Notes: a model not told the origin generated them from the letters alone. 64,000 nt of DNA from Miscanthus floridulus (GCF_019320115.1 NC_089582.1:121007856-121071855), one strand, 5' to 3'; shown: positions 11,621-23,216, numbered from the stretch's first letter. Translations and numbers: made by a program.

Positions 11621-12878
11621 TTCACTACGGAATCAAGACACCTGGCTTCTGGTGCCGTAAGAATCTCGATTCTATCCATTCAATATTAGAAACTATTTTA
11701 GCTAGTCCTATGATCCTGTGAGGTGCACCGACCGAAGCACGAGAATTCCCGCGTGATTTAGGATTATGCTTTTACAAATCTTTCAATATATCATAATCAA
11801 TCCTAATAACTCTCAAAAATAGGTGATGTGATCTACCATATTCTATCATATGTACCCTTAAAGCTGTATACGATCTCCCCTCTCTCATCAAGCCCTTCCG
11901 CCTCCTCTCCTTCAGATAAGGAAAAAGAAAGAAACAAAGGAAAGCCTCCTCTCCTTCAGATAAGGGGAAAAAAAAAGGGAAAGAAGTTCCTACCTATGTA
12001 CGAAGCAAGTACTGAAATGTCATTAACTAGCAATATTCCTAAAACGAATTTGGTGCGGCACTTGTTCTATTCTATGTCCACCAATCTAGAAGAAAAATGA
12101 TATAGCACATTTGAAAATACAGGATGGCAGTAGAATGATGTAGACCTAGTCGTCCTAGATTGGGGAAGGATGACCATTCCAGGTGCTCAGTTTTGAGAAA
12201 GAATCGCTATATCTAGGTAATGCAGTCCTGTCACTCAAGAGTTGTGAACGGAATTAAAGTTTCCATGCTTTTGCTAGATACTAGCGGTATAAACCTAGGG
12301 ATGGAAGTGGATGATAGCAGAGCGGATAATGCCTTCCTTACTTTATGTGCTAATAATCCATCTATGCATAGGACATGAAATGGTACGAAGCCGGAGCGAA
12401 ATCAAACTAGAAGTGGACTTAAATAGGCTCTGATAATATGATTATGTACATAATTACTAATGAGCAAGTCATAGAAGCAGAAGAAAAGCCATAAAACGTC
12501 AATGGCCATGTTTGGGACCGTGGTGCAGTACACGAGCTGCAGCAACAGACCCGTGATATGTAAAATCTCCTTCTGGCAGTGAGTGAGTCTGCTGCGATAG
12601 AGAAAATCAAGCACACCATGCGGAATCTTGGGAGATTGTGCGATTCCCACAGCCGCCACCGCGAAAAAAGCGGTTCCAAACAGGGCCAACAGACACAAAT
12701 TACTCAAGTTCATTGGTTCATTCTGATTAATGGTATATGTAACTAGACAAACAAAACTCACACGATAACAAAGTTAAGTGCTACAAACGGTAGTAATTAA
12801 CAAGGTTGATAGCAAGTAACAACCAATAAAATTCATTATAAATTTTTAGATTTTTTAAAACATCATCATGGGCTTTAA
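11621..12878. other. No supported gene
   Basis: AT-rich spacer. A minus-strand frame at 12402-12713 would encode a hydrophobic peptide (starting MNLSNLCLLALFGTAFFAVA) and the same stretch is open in a second frame. I recognise no family and see no splice partners, so it is not called as a gene. A 20-bp segment GCCTCCTCTCCTTCAGATAA is directly repeated near 11900 and 11945. Confidence 0.3.
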
Positions 12879-12976
12879 GGGCCTGTTTTGAATGCGAGAA
12901 ATATTTTATGTTCCTACGTTTTTCCTATGAAATATCTGTACGATTCCTACGGAATTCATGCGTTTTAAACGTGCCC
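12879..12976. mobile_element. ~100 bp MITE
   Basis: Imperfect terminal inverted repeats GGGCCTGTTTTGAATGCG (left) and CGTTTTAAACGTGCCC (right) enclose about 98 bp. The flanks are TAA on the left and TAG on the right, so only TA is shared. This is a very short miniature element. Confidence 0.5.
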
Positions 12977-13544
12977 TAGGTAGTTGGATTTGTCGATACC
13001 GTAACCTGCTCTGGATCCACATACCATTGGGTTTAGATTGCCTATGTTCACGTGGATATCTAAAATTCTTCTACATATTTGAAATTTGATTTCAGTTAGT
13101 CCAAAGTTATCTAAGCCATTTCCATTCTTATATAAGCCCTGGTTCTAGGTGGATAGCTGCTTTTCGAATTTGGAAAAGAGGATGTGCGGTGGCTCCCACG
13201 CAAAAGGAAAAGCAAAAGCATCTCCTCCATGTGGTTTTCACGCAATGGCAAAAAAGAACAGTAGAGGGGTGCTACAGCCACCAGGTGCCTCGAGCTTCGT
13301 GCCCATTGTTTTCTCCGAGAGACCGAGAACCTGGTGCTGTGCTGGTACTTTCACTGTTAACCCGGCCTTGCTGAATGCTGACGCACGTGCCCAAAGAAGC
13401 TTGGCCCGAAGCCGATGGCCGGCGACATCAGTGATCAGTCAAAGGAATGGCAGTGGTGACGTAGCACTAGCAGCACTAATATATCATCTCGCCAAGATAT
13501 TTAAAAGTCAAAACTACCACTAATCCACTATACGACTCCTAAGA

Positions 13545-14290
13545 CTGTCTCCAACAGCCTACGCATAAGGTCACCTAAACCCAAAATACCTGGTGTGCAG
13601 TAAAAAAACCCACTTCCAACAGAGTAGGCAATCAGAGTACCAATTTTACGTGGGAGGAGAGAAGGAAGGCAAATAAGCGTCCTCCCGACGCACGACCCAA
13701 ATCTCTAGCGCGGAGGGCATGGCCGCGGGGCGCAGCGGCGAGGAGAAGACGGGTGGGCCGGGTTGCGTGTTGAGGTGCGCCGGCGCGTGGCCGGACCCTG
13801 AGCCGGGGCTAGGCGTGCCGCGCGCGGCGGCGAGGCCGAGCGATAAGATGCGTGGCAACGGAGTGAACCAGAGCTCTCCCAAGCACCGCAAATCCTCGAC
13901 GGCAGCGCTAGGAGCGGCGCCTCCTCCCTCACTGGCGGCCGCGGTTGCTTCTCCCGCACGGCGGCAGCGACTCCTCCTTCGAGCGGGCGACCACGGCTGC
14001 TCCTCCCCTATGGGCCCCCGCCTCGCGCGGATGCGGTCCGGCGTCTGCGCGGCTTGACCCACGCACCTCGCGTGGATGGCGGCGCCAATGGAGGAACGAT
14101 GGCCTCGCGTGGATGGCGGCGGCGACGGAGGAACAACGGCCTCACGTGGATCCGTCTGTAGGAGGTGGCGAGTTTTGGGTTGGCTGTTGGAGAAGATAAG
14201 ATTTGGATGGGTGCGTGATCTTTTTGCTATGCGTGATCCAAACTATGGAATGGATCTCGTGTTTGGGTACGTGTTGTTGGAGATAGTGTG
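13545..14290. mobile_element. TIR-bounded GC-rich segment, possible Pack-type element
   Basis: The left boundary ACTGTCTCCAACAGCC (from 13546) is mirrored by TTGTTGGAGATAGTG (ending about 14289), giving short terminal inverted repeats of a kind common in grass genomes. The interior is strongly GC-rich. It includes a near-direct repeat, GGCCTCGCGTGGATGGCGGC (about 14101) and GGCCTCACGTGGATC (about 14138). Overlapping frames occur on both strands. It may be a DNA element carrying host GC-rich sequence, but no donor gene is recognised. Confidence 0.4.
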
Positions 14291-14849
14291 ACGAAAAATG
14301 GATGGTAATCGGATAGCACTGAAGCAGTCAAGCAGCAGTAGACGTCGTGGGTCAAATCCGTTTACAGTTTTTGCTGTACGATTCGTCGCCGCCTACCCCT
14401 GGAAGCCCCCAAAGTGGGTGACGTAGCGGCGCTGAGAAGCAAAGGGCTCGGTGGCGTGCGACAGAGCGCCAGCCGGCCGCCAGCGCGCGGCACACCACTC
14501 GGCGCACCATCCGACCCCCGCGTGGCAACTGCCGGTCGTCGGGCGTTGCAGCGTAGGAAATCCGACGGGTGGCGCGGCACATCGGGCCATCACGGGGAAG
14601 GGAGCCGCCCGGCGCCCGGCGCACGGCCAAAGTAGCATTCCGACGAGACGCTGTGGCGCGCTGGCCGCTTTGGCTAAACCAGCTAGTACTAGCCTGGCAG
14701 GCGCAGGCGATGCGAGCACGGCCACGGGCTGACGGACGTGACGGTCCAACCGTTTCCTCAGATTTCAGAGATGCCCCCCGGCCTGCCAAAGTGCCAAGAG
14801 CACCAGTGGCTTATCTCAAAAAAAAAAAAAAAAACACCAGTGGCTTAGA
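14291..14849. other. GC-rich spacer without a recognised gene
   Basis: GC-rich stretch with long frames on both strands, none with an identifiable motif. It ends in a 17-base A run at about 14818-14834, which could mark a retroposed end but has no paired evidence. Confidence 0.3.
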
Positions 14850-15425
14850 GCACCCCTGCTTACCAGTAAACTTCAGTCCTGTCACATCATACGTTTGGAT
14901 ATTAGGCCATGTTTGGTTCCAAATAAGTCACCTACTTATAAGTTAAAAAGTGACTTATTTTGTTAAACACCACCAACTTATAAGTCACCCCTGCTTATAA
15001 GTTTTAAGTTGGTTCACCCCTACTTAAAACTTATAAGTCACCCTTTTTTGCGTGGGGCCCACACATTTAATGAGCTTATAAGTCATCTACAACCAAATAG
15101 GCATGACTTACAAGTCACTGATTTTCAGTCACCTGACTTATGGAAACCAAACAGGGCCTTAATTTAAAGTATTAAACATTGATTAATTACAAAACTAATT
15201 GCATAGATAGAGACTAATTTGTGAGACAAATCTATCCATGATTTGACAATATGATGCTACATTAAACATGTGTTAATGATGAATTAATTAGGTTTAATAG
15301 TTTCATCTAGCAAATTAGTCTTCGTCTGTATAATTAGTTTTATAATTAACTCATGTTTAGTTTTAATTAGCATCCGAAGATCTGATGTGACTGGAACAAA
15401 CTTTAGTAAGAGGATCTAAACACCC
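14850..15425. mobile_element. Tourist-like MITE interrupted by a second MITE
   Basis: The left end (about 14850-14904, with CAGTAAACTTCAGTCCTGTC) and right end (to about 15425, with GTGACTGGAACAAACTTTAG) are inverted copies. The body contains GTATTAAACATTGATTAATTAC, closely related to the MITE at 17571-17881. The sequence before 14905 continues directly into the sequence after 15161 when the inner element and its duplicated TTA are removed. Confidence 0.65.
14905..15158. mobile_element. Nested Tourist-like MITE (254 bp, TSD TTA)
   Basis: Terminal inverted repeats GGCCATGTTTGGTTCC and GGAAACCAAACAGGGCC are flanked by TTA at 14902-14904 and 15159-15161. The interior is rich in ACTTATAAGTCAC-like repeats of both orientations. 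TTA duplication and size fit a PIF/Harbinger-type MITE. It is inserted into an older MITE. Confidence 0.8.
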
Positions 15426-15702
15426 TTGAAACAGTTTCAGACGTTGGGACCTCTCCAATGTCCACTGTGGCCAGCAACAACACACAGGGATGCCCATTGC
15501 CCGCGACAGTGAAAGGAAAAACGAAGAGCACACATCATCCACAGTTACTAACTTATAAATCAAGTTCTTAAAGGACACGGCACAAGAAATATGCCTATAG
15601 AGTGGACAAGAAGTGAACAAGTGATTATACAAAGATACAGAAGCACGAAGCTAGCAGTCTCGTTTAGGTGCAGCAACTTGCTGACTTTCTCGTGGAAACG
15701 AG

Positions 15703-18259
15703 CTACGGACGAACAAGCACGAACCCGAATTTTTGGCACAGCAGCTTGCTGACCCGAGAGGTCAAAAACAGCCACGGGAGTATTCCAACCTGCACCAGGG
15801 CAACTACCACGTCAGGGACTGAAAAAAAAAAGATTGTGCAGATTTCTACCTAGTAACATTGCATACAAGCCACGTTATGTTCAAGGGTTACTAGGAAATT
15901 TGGAGCAAGTAGTTTTCTCCGATCATCCAATGAACAATCCACTTCCATACATACAGCCATACAGGTAAGCAGAGTAAACTCCACTGACGTAATGATGATG
16001 TTTCTTCCATTCATGCCAGCATTTTACCAAGGGATTGCATAAAACTACCTTAGCTGCAGTGTCCCAAAAAGTTTAAAAAGCTCCATAGTATTTAGTACTT
16101 ACCACAACATGGCCGGTGGCAGTATCAACACCTCTCCAGGAAAACATTTTTCCTGTAAAAACAATTGAAGTGTCACCATTATTATTATTGGTTACATGAA
16201 CCACATATATGCAAGGGATCAAGAGTAATCAATTAAAAGGGAATGTTTTCTGACGGCAAAGGCAGCATACAGAAGGATATCCATCTAGGAACAATGTTGT
16301 TACTCGACAACCCAAAAGGCAAATAGATATATTCCTGATCTGAAAATGGATCTAGTGATGCAACATTGACAATTTAGATAATCACTTGGATTGCACAAAC
16401 AAGTTACCTTTTCTCGGGTCAACAATTCACGTCCTTTCTACCATAGTACTTGTATGTTACATGCATAGTAGATCATATAAACTTGTATTCTAGCAGTAGT
16501 TGTGAAATGCATGTGGGAAGTAAGTTGCTCCCCATAATGGGTCAGTGTTGCACTGTTGCTAGGAATGTGAAAATTTCCTCTCGTAATTCTCACATTCAGG
16601 TTGTGCAAAATTCAACCAGACTATTAATATGTGGATAGATTCTATTGACAAATAAACAGACTAGTCACTTGTGCATCACCTAAGGAGCAAATACTGAGTA
16701 ATAAACAATCTAGAACACTCAGGCGAGTGTCATTGACATACCGAAGGGCTGTAGAAGATGTTGGGGGACTGTAGTAACAGGAGTACTCCAGAAGCACAGA
16801 ACGAGCACGGCATAAATTATTACCTATTTGATGGACAAGATTAGTATTCATAAGGTATGGTGCATGGCAAAACAAGAAACCAGACATAAAATGTAGTTCA
16901 CAGAGGAACACCTTAGTAACCAACAAAAACTTTGCATATTTGTCGTATAAGGATTGCTTCCCTTTAAGGTCCTGTTCCTGCACTGTAAAGCGGGCAAAGG
17001 AAAAAAAAAACTTATGAAGGTTAAAATGCATCATGGCAGCATCAATTCATTTTGCAGAAATAACAAAGAAGCAAGATTTGCTCCCAAACAAACAACAACA
17101 ATGCTATGGAATACAATTATCTAGCATTCCCAAAAAAAATATGGGCCCTTCCAGTACTGTATTACAGGCCATGAGACCAAGACGAATAGCTACAGAGCAA
17201 GACAATGAGAGTTCAGCACTCACTTTTCGCCAGTTCCTTCTCCTTGGCAGCGGCCAAGCGCTTGAGTTTAGCAGCTTGTGCAAATGTGGACGGCCTACAC
17301 CAGACGTACAGGCAAAGAAGCGAGGAGTAATTTGCGGTTGGAAATCATTATTCGATTAATAGTGAAACTTTGGATCAGGAGCAATTAAATAAAGATTAGT
17401 GGAGTCACAGCAAAAGCGAGGTTAATTGCCTACGTTGACAACAGGTCGGCCTCCTCCAAAAGTTGCTTGATTTCAAGCCGTAGTTTGGTCAGCTCATCAC
17501 TATGTGCTCCCCTCTGGATCATAAAGCACAGAACACATGAGTGACACATGAAAACACTGAGCGAAATTAAGGGGGTGTTTGGTTTCTCCTCCTAAACTTT
17601 AGGCGCTGTCCCATCGGATGTTTGGACACATGCATGTAGTATTAAATATAGACTAATTACGAAACTAATTGCACAGCTTGCGACTAATTTACGAGACGAA
17701 TCTTTTAAGCCTAATTAGTCCATGATTTGACAATATAGTGCTACCGTAAACATGTGCTAATGACAGATTAATTAGGCTTAATAAATTCGTCTCGCGGAGT
17801 ACCGACGGATTCATTAATTTTTTATTAGTATCAGACCACCCCGTGCACCTCCTAAATTTTAGTCCGGATGCAAACACCCCCTAAAACTACCAAACCGCAG
17901 GCTACAGGGTACAACAGATAGGGAGACTGGGGAGGCTCGAGACAGCATTCCACAGTCGCCCAATGGCTCAGAAATTTGTCTCAAAATCCAAATTGTCTAG
18001 TGCCATAGAAACAGTTTCCTCGGAATCAGAGTCCACTTCATGGCCGGAATAGACGGAATCGCTGGCAGGCTACTCTTCCGCCCAATCAGAATTCACGGAA
18101 GATCCAGGGCTCCAGACGAGAAGACGGATGGGAGGGGCAACGCGCGATGGGGAGCAGGGGAGGGGGGTCGGCGCTGACCTTTCTGGCGAGGTCGAGGTAG
18201 CGGTCGAGCAGCTGCAGCGCGAACACGAGGAGGAAGACGAAGATAGACGCCAGGGACAT
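15703..18259 (-). CDS. GET1: GET1/WRB-like subunit of the tail-anchored protein insertion receptor (7 exons)
   Basis: Exons: 18259-18179, 17513-17434, 17294-17224, 16982-16912, 16823-16742, 16152-16103, 15789-15703. They give 522 nt, 173 aa, with GT/AG at each join and consistent phases. The protein has an N-terminal membrane helix (SLASIFVFLLVFALQLL), a charged coiled coil at about 28-98 containing STFAQAAKLKRLAAAKEKEL, a second membrane helix (about 102-118), the TTVPQHLLQPFGKMFSW motif and a third membrane helix (VGILPWLFLTSRVSKLL). This layout matches eukaryotic GET1/WRB, which in the ER membrane receives tail-anchored proteins from the GET3 ATPase through its cytosolic coiled coil. The length is typical. 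The start is the ATG at 18259, directly ahead of the first helix. Intron 1 carries a MITE at 17571-17881. It is transcribed divergently from Lhcb1. Confidence 0.92.
17571..17881. mobile_element. Tourist-like MITE in GET1 intron 1 (TSD TAA)
   Basis: Ends GGGGGTGTTTGGTTT and GCAAACACCCCC are inverted repeats flanked by TAA on both sides. The AT-rich body contains GACTAATTACGAAACTAATT and its inverted counterpart. It lies wholly inside intron 1 of the GET1-like gene, clear of both splice sites, and belongs to the same family as the interrupted copy at 14850-15425. Confidence 0.8.
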
Positions 18260-18949
18260 GGTCGCCGGCGGCGGCGGAGCGAGGCGGAGCCCGGTCTCTC
18301 CGCTCTCCGGTCGGGTTGGGGGAGTTGGGACTCGCAACGTGTCTCCACAGATCGACAGAACCGGGCCTACTCGGGTAGTCGGGTGCGCGTCGTCGCGACA
18401 ACGGCGAGATGTCCGTGCACGCGGCCCATTTGGAGTTTTCATTGCCCACGGACCGACAATGGCGAGATGTCCTTTATCTTCCCTTGCAAAACAATCGGGT
18501 GAGCTCCAATAAGGCCCAGCCCAAAAGTAATCTGACTTGAACTTTTGAACCTAGCCCACCTAACCCGAGCGTCATCATGAACTGATGAACCCCAACTGCA
18601 ACTAATCAAGGCAACCACAACCACAGATGGCTCAATTGATCTGGAACAATCCGAAAGGAGGGAGAGGCCACGTCACACCAGCCGAAATACCTACCAGGAT
18701 CAACCGGCCAATAGGACGCCAGCGAGCCCAACACCTGGCGACGCCGCAAAATTCACCTACGGGGGGCACCGGGCACGGCAAAATCCCCAGCCAAAATTCA
18801 CGGCGGGGGCACCGGCCACGGCAAAACCCCCGGCAAAGACAAAAACCCGCTGGCCACTCACCCGGCGCGGTAAGAATATCTGGCGGAGACCTGGTGGGCA
18901 GCGCGCGGCCACATCAGCCACCCCATCCACCCACCTCACCTCCGGCGGG
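18260..18949. promoter_or_regulatory. Divergent intergenic region between GET1 and Lhcb1
   Basis: Only about 840 bp separate the two start codons, so regulatory sequence is probably shared or tightly packed. A CCAAT motif at about 18708 supplements the Lhcb1-proximal one. The 18640-18900 part is C/A-rich with repeated GGGCACCGG/CACGGCAAAA-like units. No gene is visible. Confidence 0.5.
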
Positions 18950-19013
18950 CCAATGGCGACTCGGCTAAAGATTCCACGAGATAAGGACCCGATCGCTTTC
19001 GCGAAGCTATTTA
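18950..19013 (+). promoter_or_regulatory. Lhcb1 core promoter: CCAAT, I-box GATAAGG, TATA-like box
   Basis: CCAAT at 18950-18954, GATAAGG at 18980-18986 and TATTTA at 19008-19013 stand in this order upstream of the Lhcb1 start. A CCAAT and GATA pair just upstream of the TATA box is a known feature of light-regulated Lhcb promoters. The TATA-like box is 91 bp from the ATG, which implies a leader of about 55-60 nt. Confidence 0.65.
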
Positions 19014-19098
19014 GCCGGGCGCGCCCGCCCCGGTACACTCCACCAGCAGCAGCTAGCAACCGGTCCAACACTCTTGCACGTACGCTCGCAGCTCAGCA

Positions 19099-19887
19099 AT
19101 GGCCGCCTCCACCATGTCGATCTCCTCCACGGCGATGGCCGGCACCCCCATCAAGGTGGGCTCCTTCGGCGAGGGCCGCATCACCATGCGCAAGACCGCG
19201 GCCAAGCCCAAGGTGGCGGCGTCCGGCAGCCCGTGGTACGGGCCCGACCGCGTCAAGTACCTGGGCCCTTTCTCCGGCGAGCCCCCGAGCTACCTCACCG
19301 GCGAGTTCCCCGGCGACTACGGCTGGGACACCGCCGGGCTGTCCGCCGACCCCGAGACCTTCGCCAAGAACCGCGAGCTGGAGGTCATCCACTCCCGCTG
19401 GGCCATGCTGGGCGCGCTCGGCTGCGTATTCCCCGAGCTGCTCGCCCGCAACGGCGTCAAGTTCGGCGAGGCCGTCTGGTTCAAGGCCGGCTCCCAGATC
19501 TTCAGCGAGGGCGGCCTGGACTACCTCGGCAACCCCAGCCTGATCCACGCGCAGAGCATCCTGGCCATCTGGGCGTGCCAGGTCGTCCTCATGGGCGCCG
19601 TCGAGGGCTACCGCATTGCCGGCGGGCCGCTAGGCGAGGTGGTTGACCCGCTCTACCCCGGCGGCAGCTTCGACCCCCTCGGCCTGGCCGACGACCCCGA
19701 GGCCTTCGCCGAGCTCAAGGTGAAGGAGCTCAAGAACGGCCGCCTCGCCATGTTCTCCATGTTCGGCTTCTTCGTCCAGGCCATCGTCACCGGCAAGGGC
19801 CCGCTCGAGAACCTCGCTGACCACCTGGCTGACCCAGTCAACAACAACGCCTGGGCCTACGCCACCAACTTCGTCCCCGGCAACTAA
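19099..19887 (+). CDS. LHCB1: Chlorophyll a/b-binding protein of LHCII type I
   Basis: An intronless 262-codon gene. It encodes the major light-harvesting protein of photosystem II, which binds chlorophylls and carotenoids as a thylakoid trimer. Residues 1-30 are a Ser/Thr/Ala-rich chloroplast transit peptide. The mature chain likely starts at R31-K32-T33, whose threonine is the state-transition phosphorylation site in the family. WYGPDR at 46-51 is the trimerisation motif. Chlorophyll-binding helix motifs are E95-xx-H98-x-R100 (helix B) and E210-xx-N213-x-R215 (helix A). The chain keeps [20 protein letters not shown] and ends YATNFVPGN. The intronless structure and N-terminus fit Lhcb1. The [11 protein letters not shown] ending resembles Lhcb2, and the last residue is Asn where Lys is usual. 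The start ATG is in good context (CAGCAATGGCC). Codon use is strongly GC3-rich, as for highly expressed grass genes. Confidence 0.97.
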   Translation: MAASTMSISSTAMAGTPIKVGSFGEGRITMRKTAAKPKVAASGSPWYGPDRVKYLGPFSGEPPSYLTGEFPGDYGWDTAGLSADPETFAKNRELEVIHSRWAMLGALGCVFPELLARNGVKFGEAVWFKAGSQIFSEGGLDYLGNPSLIHAQSILAIWACQVVLMGAVEGYRIAGGPLGEVVDPLYPGGSFDPLGLADDPEAFAELKVKELKNGRLAMFSMFGFFVQAIVTGKGPLENLADHLADPVNNNAWAYATNFVPGN

Positions 19888-20860
19888 GCTCATCAGTTGG
19901 CTATGCAACTCCATTGTCTTTCGGAGAGGGCGCGTACGTGGATTGATTGATGCTGCAAGTGAGCTGCATGTGTGTCTCTTGTTTCACGTTGCATTTCAGG
20001 GGCAAGTCGAGATGATGAGTTGGCGTTGTACACTAAGATGAACGATGTTTGTGCAATAGTAGTTGTGGTTTCATTCCTGGTGGTTAATTATTGATTTGTC
20101 AGATTAAGGCCATCCATTAATTTGTTCGTCTGCGATGCTTTCTGATGTTTTATGCTTCCTTTCCTCTCTCTAGCTAGCTCTAGGAATTTTACTCTCTCAC
20201 GAAGGCAAGCATAAGTGCTTGGATAAACAGAAACTATCAATGAAAATGAAAGTAGGTTTATATCATTTAAATTTGGACAAACAAACAAGATATGCACATG
20301 AATGAAATGCGTAAATTCACACAACAAGCAACCGTCCATAACTCATGACCCTGCAGTCATACGCCTTGTCCCCTTCTTTAAATGGTCACTCATGTAATTC
20401 TTCAAACAACATCATACATTCATAACCTACTCCTACCATCGTTTTGTTGGATTGTGTCCACCCAATTGAGGGCAGCAGGCCGCCACCTGTTGGCACCGAT
20501 GATACCAGCACTGCTCTATCATCTCCAGATCTATAAGGCCCCTTTGAAATGTGGACTTTTTTTTTATGAAACATGTGTTTTAATTTTCTCGTGAAAACGA
20601 ACTAATTTCTTTGAAATTTCTATACAATTTTGTGTCTCAAACAATCTCTAAGTGTCACGATGATGTTCTAGTGTTACCCCTGTCTGTGCAAAATACATGT
20701 TGTAAAACATATTGCCAATAGTTAGGACATTTCCCTCTTTGTCTCTCATGATCAACACGGTAGATACATGTAGAAGAACACAAAGATACAATGCCAGGGA
20801 ACTATAATTTATTCTTTGGTTGTTTGATAATTACAATGTAGAGCTCCCATGTATATATAG
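19888..20860. other. Lhcb1 3' flank, no further gene
   Basis: The Lhcb1 3' UTR should occupy the first 150-250 bp. The sequence becomes AT-rich afterwards. Short frames occur with no recognisable content. Confidence 0.5.
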
Positions 20861-21099
20861 GGCTTGTTTGGATCTTATTCTCGTAGTTAAATTCTGGATT
20901 CTAGATACTGAATGTAGAATCTGGATACAAAATGAGGGGCGTTTGGATCTTATTCTCATAGTGATTATTGCCTTTTCATAGTGATAATCTTCGAATACTA
21001 GGTTTAGGGTACATAGTTGGATTCTAAAATACAAGTGTTTGGATCTTATTCTCATTTTTCACCCCATTCTCCTTTTTATTAGGAGATCCAGACAGGGCC
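20861..21099. mobile_element. ~240 bp MITE with internal repeats
   Basis: Ends GGCTTGTTTGGATCT and AGATCCAGACAGGGCC are imperfect inverted repeats. The motif GTTTGGATCTTATTCTC occurs three times, near 20866, 20941 and 21039. There is no coding capacity. Confidence 0.6.
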
Positions 21100-21526
21100 A
21101 TAATCCAGGTAAAATCAAAGAGTTTGACTAGAGCCCATACAGTGAACAAACTAGGGTCAGCTCCTAGAGCAACTTCTAGGTTGAATTCAGGGGGAGCTCT
21201 GCAAAATAATTTTTTTTAAGGGAGAAGTGATTCTCTGAAATGAACTTGGAGGCCGGGAGCTAAAAAAGTAGCTTCTCCTGATTCACTCCACGCACAACAT
21301 CACTATATGCATAAAGTTTATCCTAGAGAATCGTTGATAGTTAAATAATTCTAGATTTAACTAAATACGTATAAAAACAATTAATATTTATTAATGTATG
21401 ATATGTATAAATTAATTATAGGATATACTTTTAAATACATTTATTTGAAGATATAAATGTCAATATTTAAATTTAGAATTGTTTGACTTTTCAAAAACGA
21501 GATTTGCATTTTTTTAGGGAGACGAG
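21100..21526. other. No gene; AT-rich spacer before the nested transposon block
   Basis: AT-rich sequence with a GAAGTGATTCTCTGAAATGA / GTAGCTTCTCCTGATTCACT style inverted pair around 21220-21290, suggestive of another decayed MITE. Nothing coding is supported. Confidence 0.4.
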
Positions 21527-21631
21527 GATTTCCTATCGGTAATGCTCTCCTCAGGACGTCCGACCGTCCGGACGCCGCGCTTCCCAGTCCACGCCGCTCG
21601 CTCCCACTCGTCGCACAGGGGTGTTTCCCCT

Positions 21632-23199
21632 TGAAAGGATCAAGATGCCCAAGAGGGGGGTGAATTGGGCTAATTCTAAATTTTCTTGCAATAATCAAAT
21701 CCTACGGTTAGCCCAATTAACCCCTTTTGCCTAGAAAAATGTTTCTATCAAACTAACGCACAACGGACTTGCAACCTATGTTCCAAACTTACTTTAGCAT
21801 ATCAATTCTATGAATGTAAAGACAAGTATTGAATTGCTCAAAGTAAATGCTCAAAGTAAATAGAGAGAGGAACGCGGCGATATTTTGCCGAGGTATCGGA
21901 GAGTCGCCACTCCCCACTGGTCCTCGTTGGAGCACCCGCGCAAGGGTGTAGCTCTCCCTTAATCCGCGCAAGGATCAAGTGCTCTCTACGGTTTGATTCT
22001 TCGACACTCCGTCACGGCGAATTACCCAAAGCCGCTCACAACTTGAGTTGGGTCACCCACAAGCTCCGCCGGGTGATCACCAAGCTCCCAATCACCACCA
22101 AGCCGTCTAGGTGATGGCGATCACCAAGAGTAACAAGCACGAACTCTCACTTGACCACGCGAAGCCTAATGAGAAGATGGATGCACACTTTGCTACTCTT
22201 GATTCACTAATGAGGCTACTCTCTTGGATTCTTAAATCTCAATCACCTCACTAGGACCTTGCTCTTCTTGGCACTCACAAACGTGTTTCTCAGCTGTTGG
22301 AATGAGCAAAAGTAACTCCACACACGAGTGGAGCTTCTATTTATAAGGCAGCCTGAAAAACGAACCGTTATGAGCTTCTGCGGGGTGACCAGACGCTCCG
22401 GTCATGTTGACCGGACGCTCCGGTCAGTTGAACCCGCAAACCAGTGATAATGTGTTGACCGGACGCTGGCAGGGTCCGGTCACCACTGACCGGACGCGTA
22501 TGGTCGCATTAAACCCTCACTGGATGCTTACTGTACTCGACCGGACGCTGAACCCCTAGGGTTCGGTCAGTACTGACCGGACGCGTCCGGTCGTAGATTC
22601 TCTTCTCTAGAACCTTACTGGAGTCGACCGGACGCTGTCTCTCAGCGTCCGATCACTTGACCACTCCAGCGTCCGGTCGCACCGAACGCAGTCTCTTGAT
22701 CAAATGAACTGACCGGACCCTGCGGCCAGCGTCTGGTCGCACCGGAGCCAGCGTCCAGTCAGGATTTGACCCTTCATTCACTTCCAACTCTCGAACATAT
22801 ATAAATGAAGTTTGCTCCAAAGGATCTTAGGCATTCGTAGGAGCTACCTAGAGCTAGTTTAAACAAGTGTGCACCACACCTAACTCACTAGACTCACCTA
22901 GGTCAAGCTACCCGTCCATACCCCCCTTAATAGTATGGCCAAAGGAAAAACAAAGTCCTAAACTACTCTAAGTGTCTCTCCAACTCCAATCGACACTTAG
23001 AACTAGTCATCCTTAACCTTGTCGTCCATCCTTTGAAAACCAAAACGATTTCCATCGTAGGCGCATGACCACCTTGATTGCCCAATCAATCTCCATTACC
23101 ATGACCTAACTTTATTGCCTCTGCAAAACACACATTAGTCATAGTAATCTTGTATTGACATTAATCACCGAAATCCAACTAGGGGCCTAGATGCTTTCA
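21632..23199 (-). repeat. 3' LTR of the Sirevirus copia element
   Basis: 1568 bp, near-identical to 33272-34842. Starts TGAAAGGATCAAGATGCCC and ends GGCCTAGATGCTTTCA. A cluster of ACCGGACGC / GCGTCCGGTC motifs in both orientations fills 22384-22760. Confidence 0.93.
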
Positions 23200-23201
23200 A
23201 T

Positions 23202-23216
23202 CTCTCCCTTTTTGGT
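23202..23216 (-). promoter_or_regulatory. Polypurine tract of the Sirevirus element
   Basis: Read on the minus strand, a purine run (AAAAAGGGAGAGAT) abuts the 3' LTR, as needed to prime plus-strand DNA synthesis. Additional AGGGGGAG copies lie further inside at 23670-23677, 23641-23648 and 23624-23632, the multiple-PPT arrangement described for Sireviruses. Confidence 0.75.

Noticed and set aside
12402..12761. 119-codon hydrophobic minus-strand ORF
   Set aside because: The same DNA is open in a second frame, there is no recognised family, and no partner exons were found.
19093..19914. Long minus-strand and alternate-frame ORFs over the Lhcb1 gene
   Set aside because: They are shadows of a GC3-rich coding sequence. 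Only the plus frame encodes LHCII.
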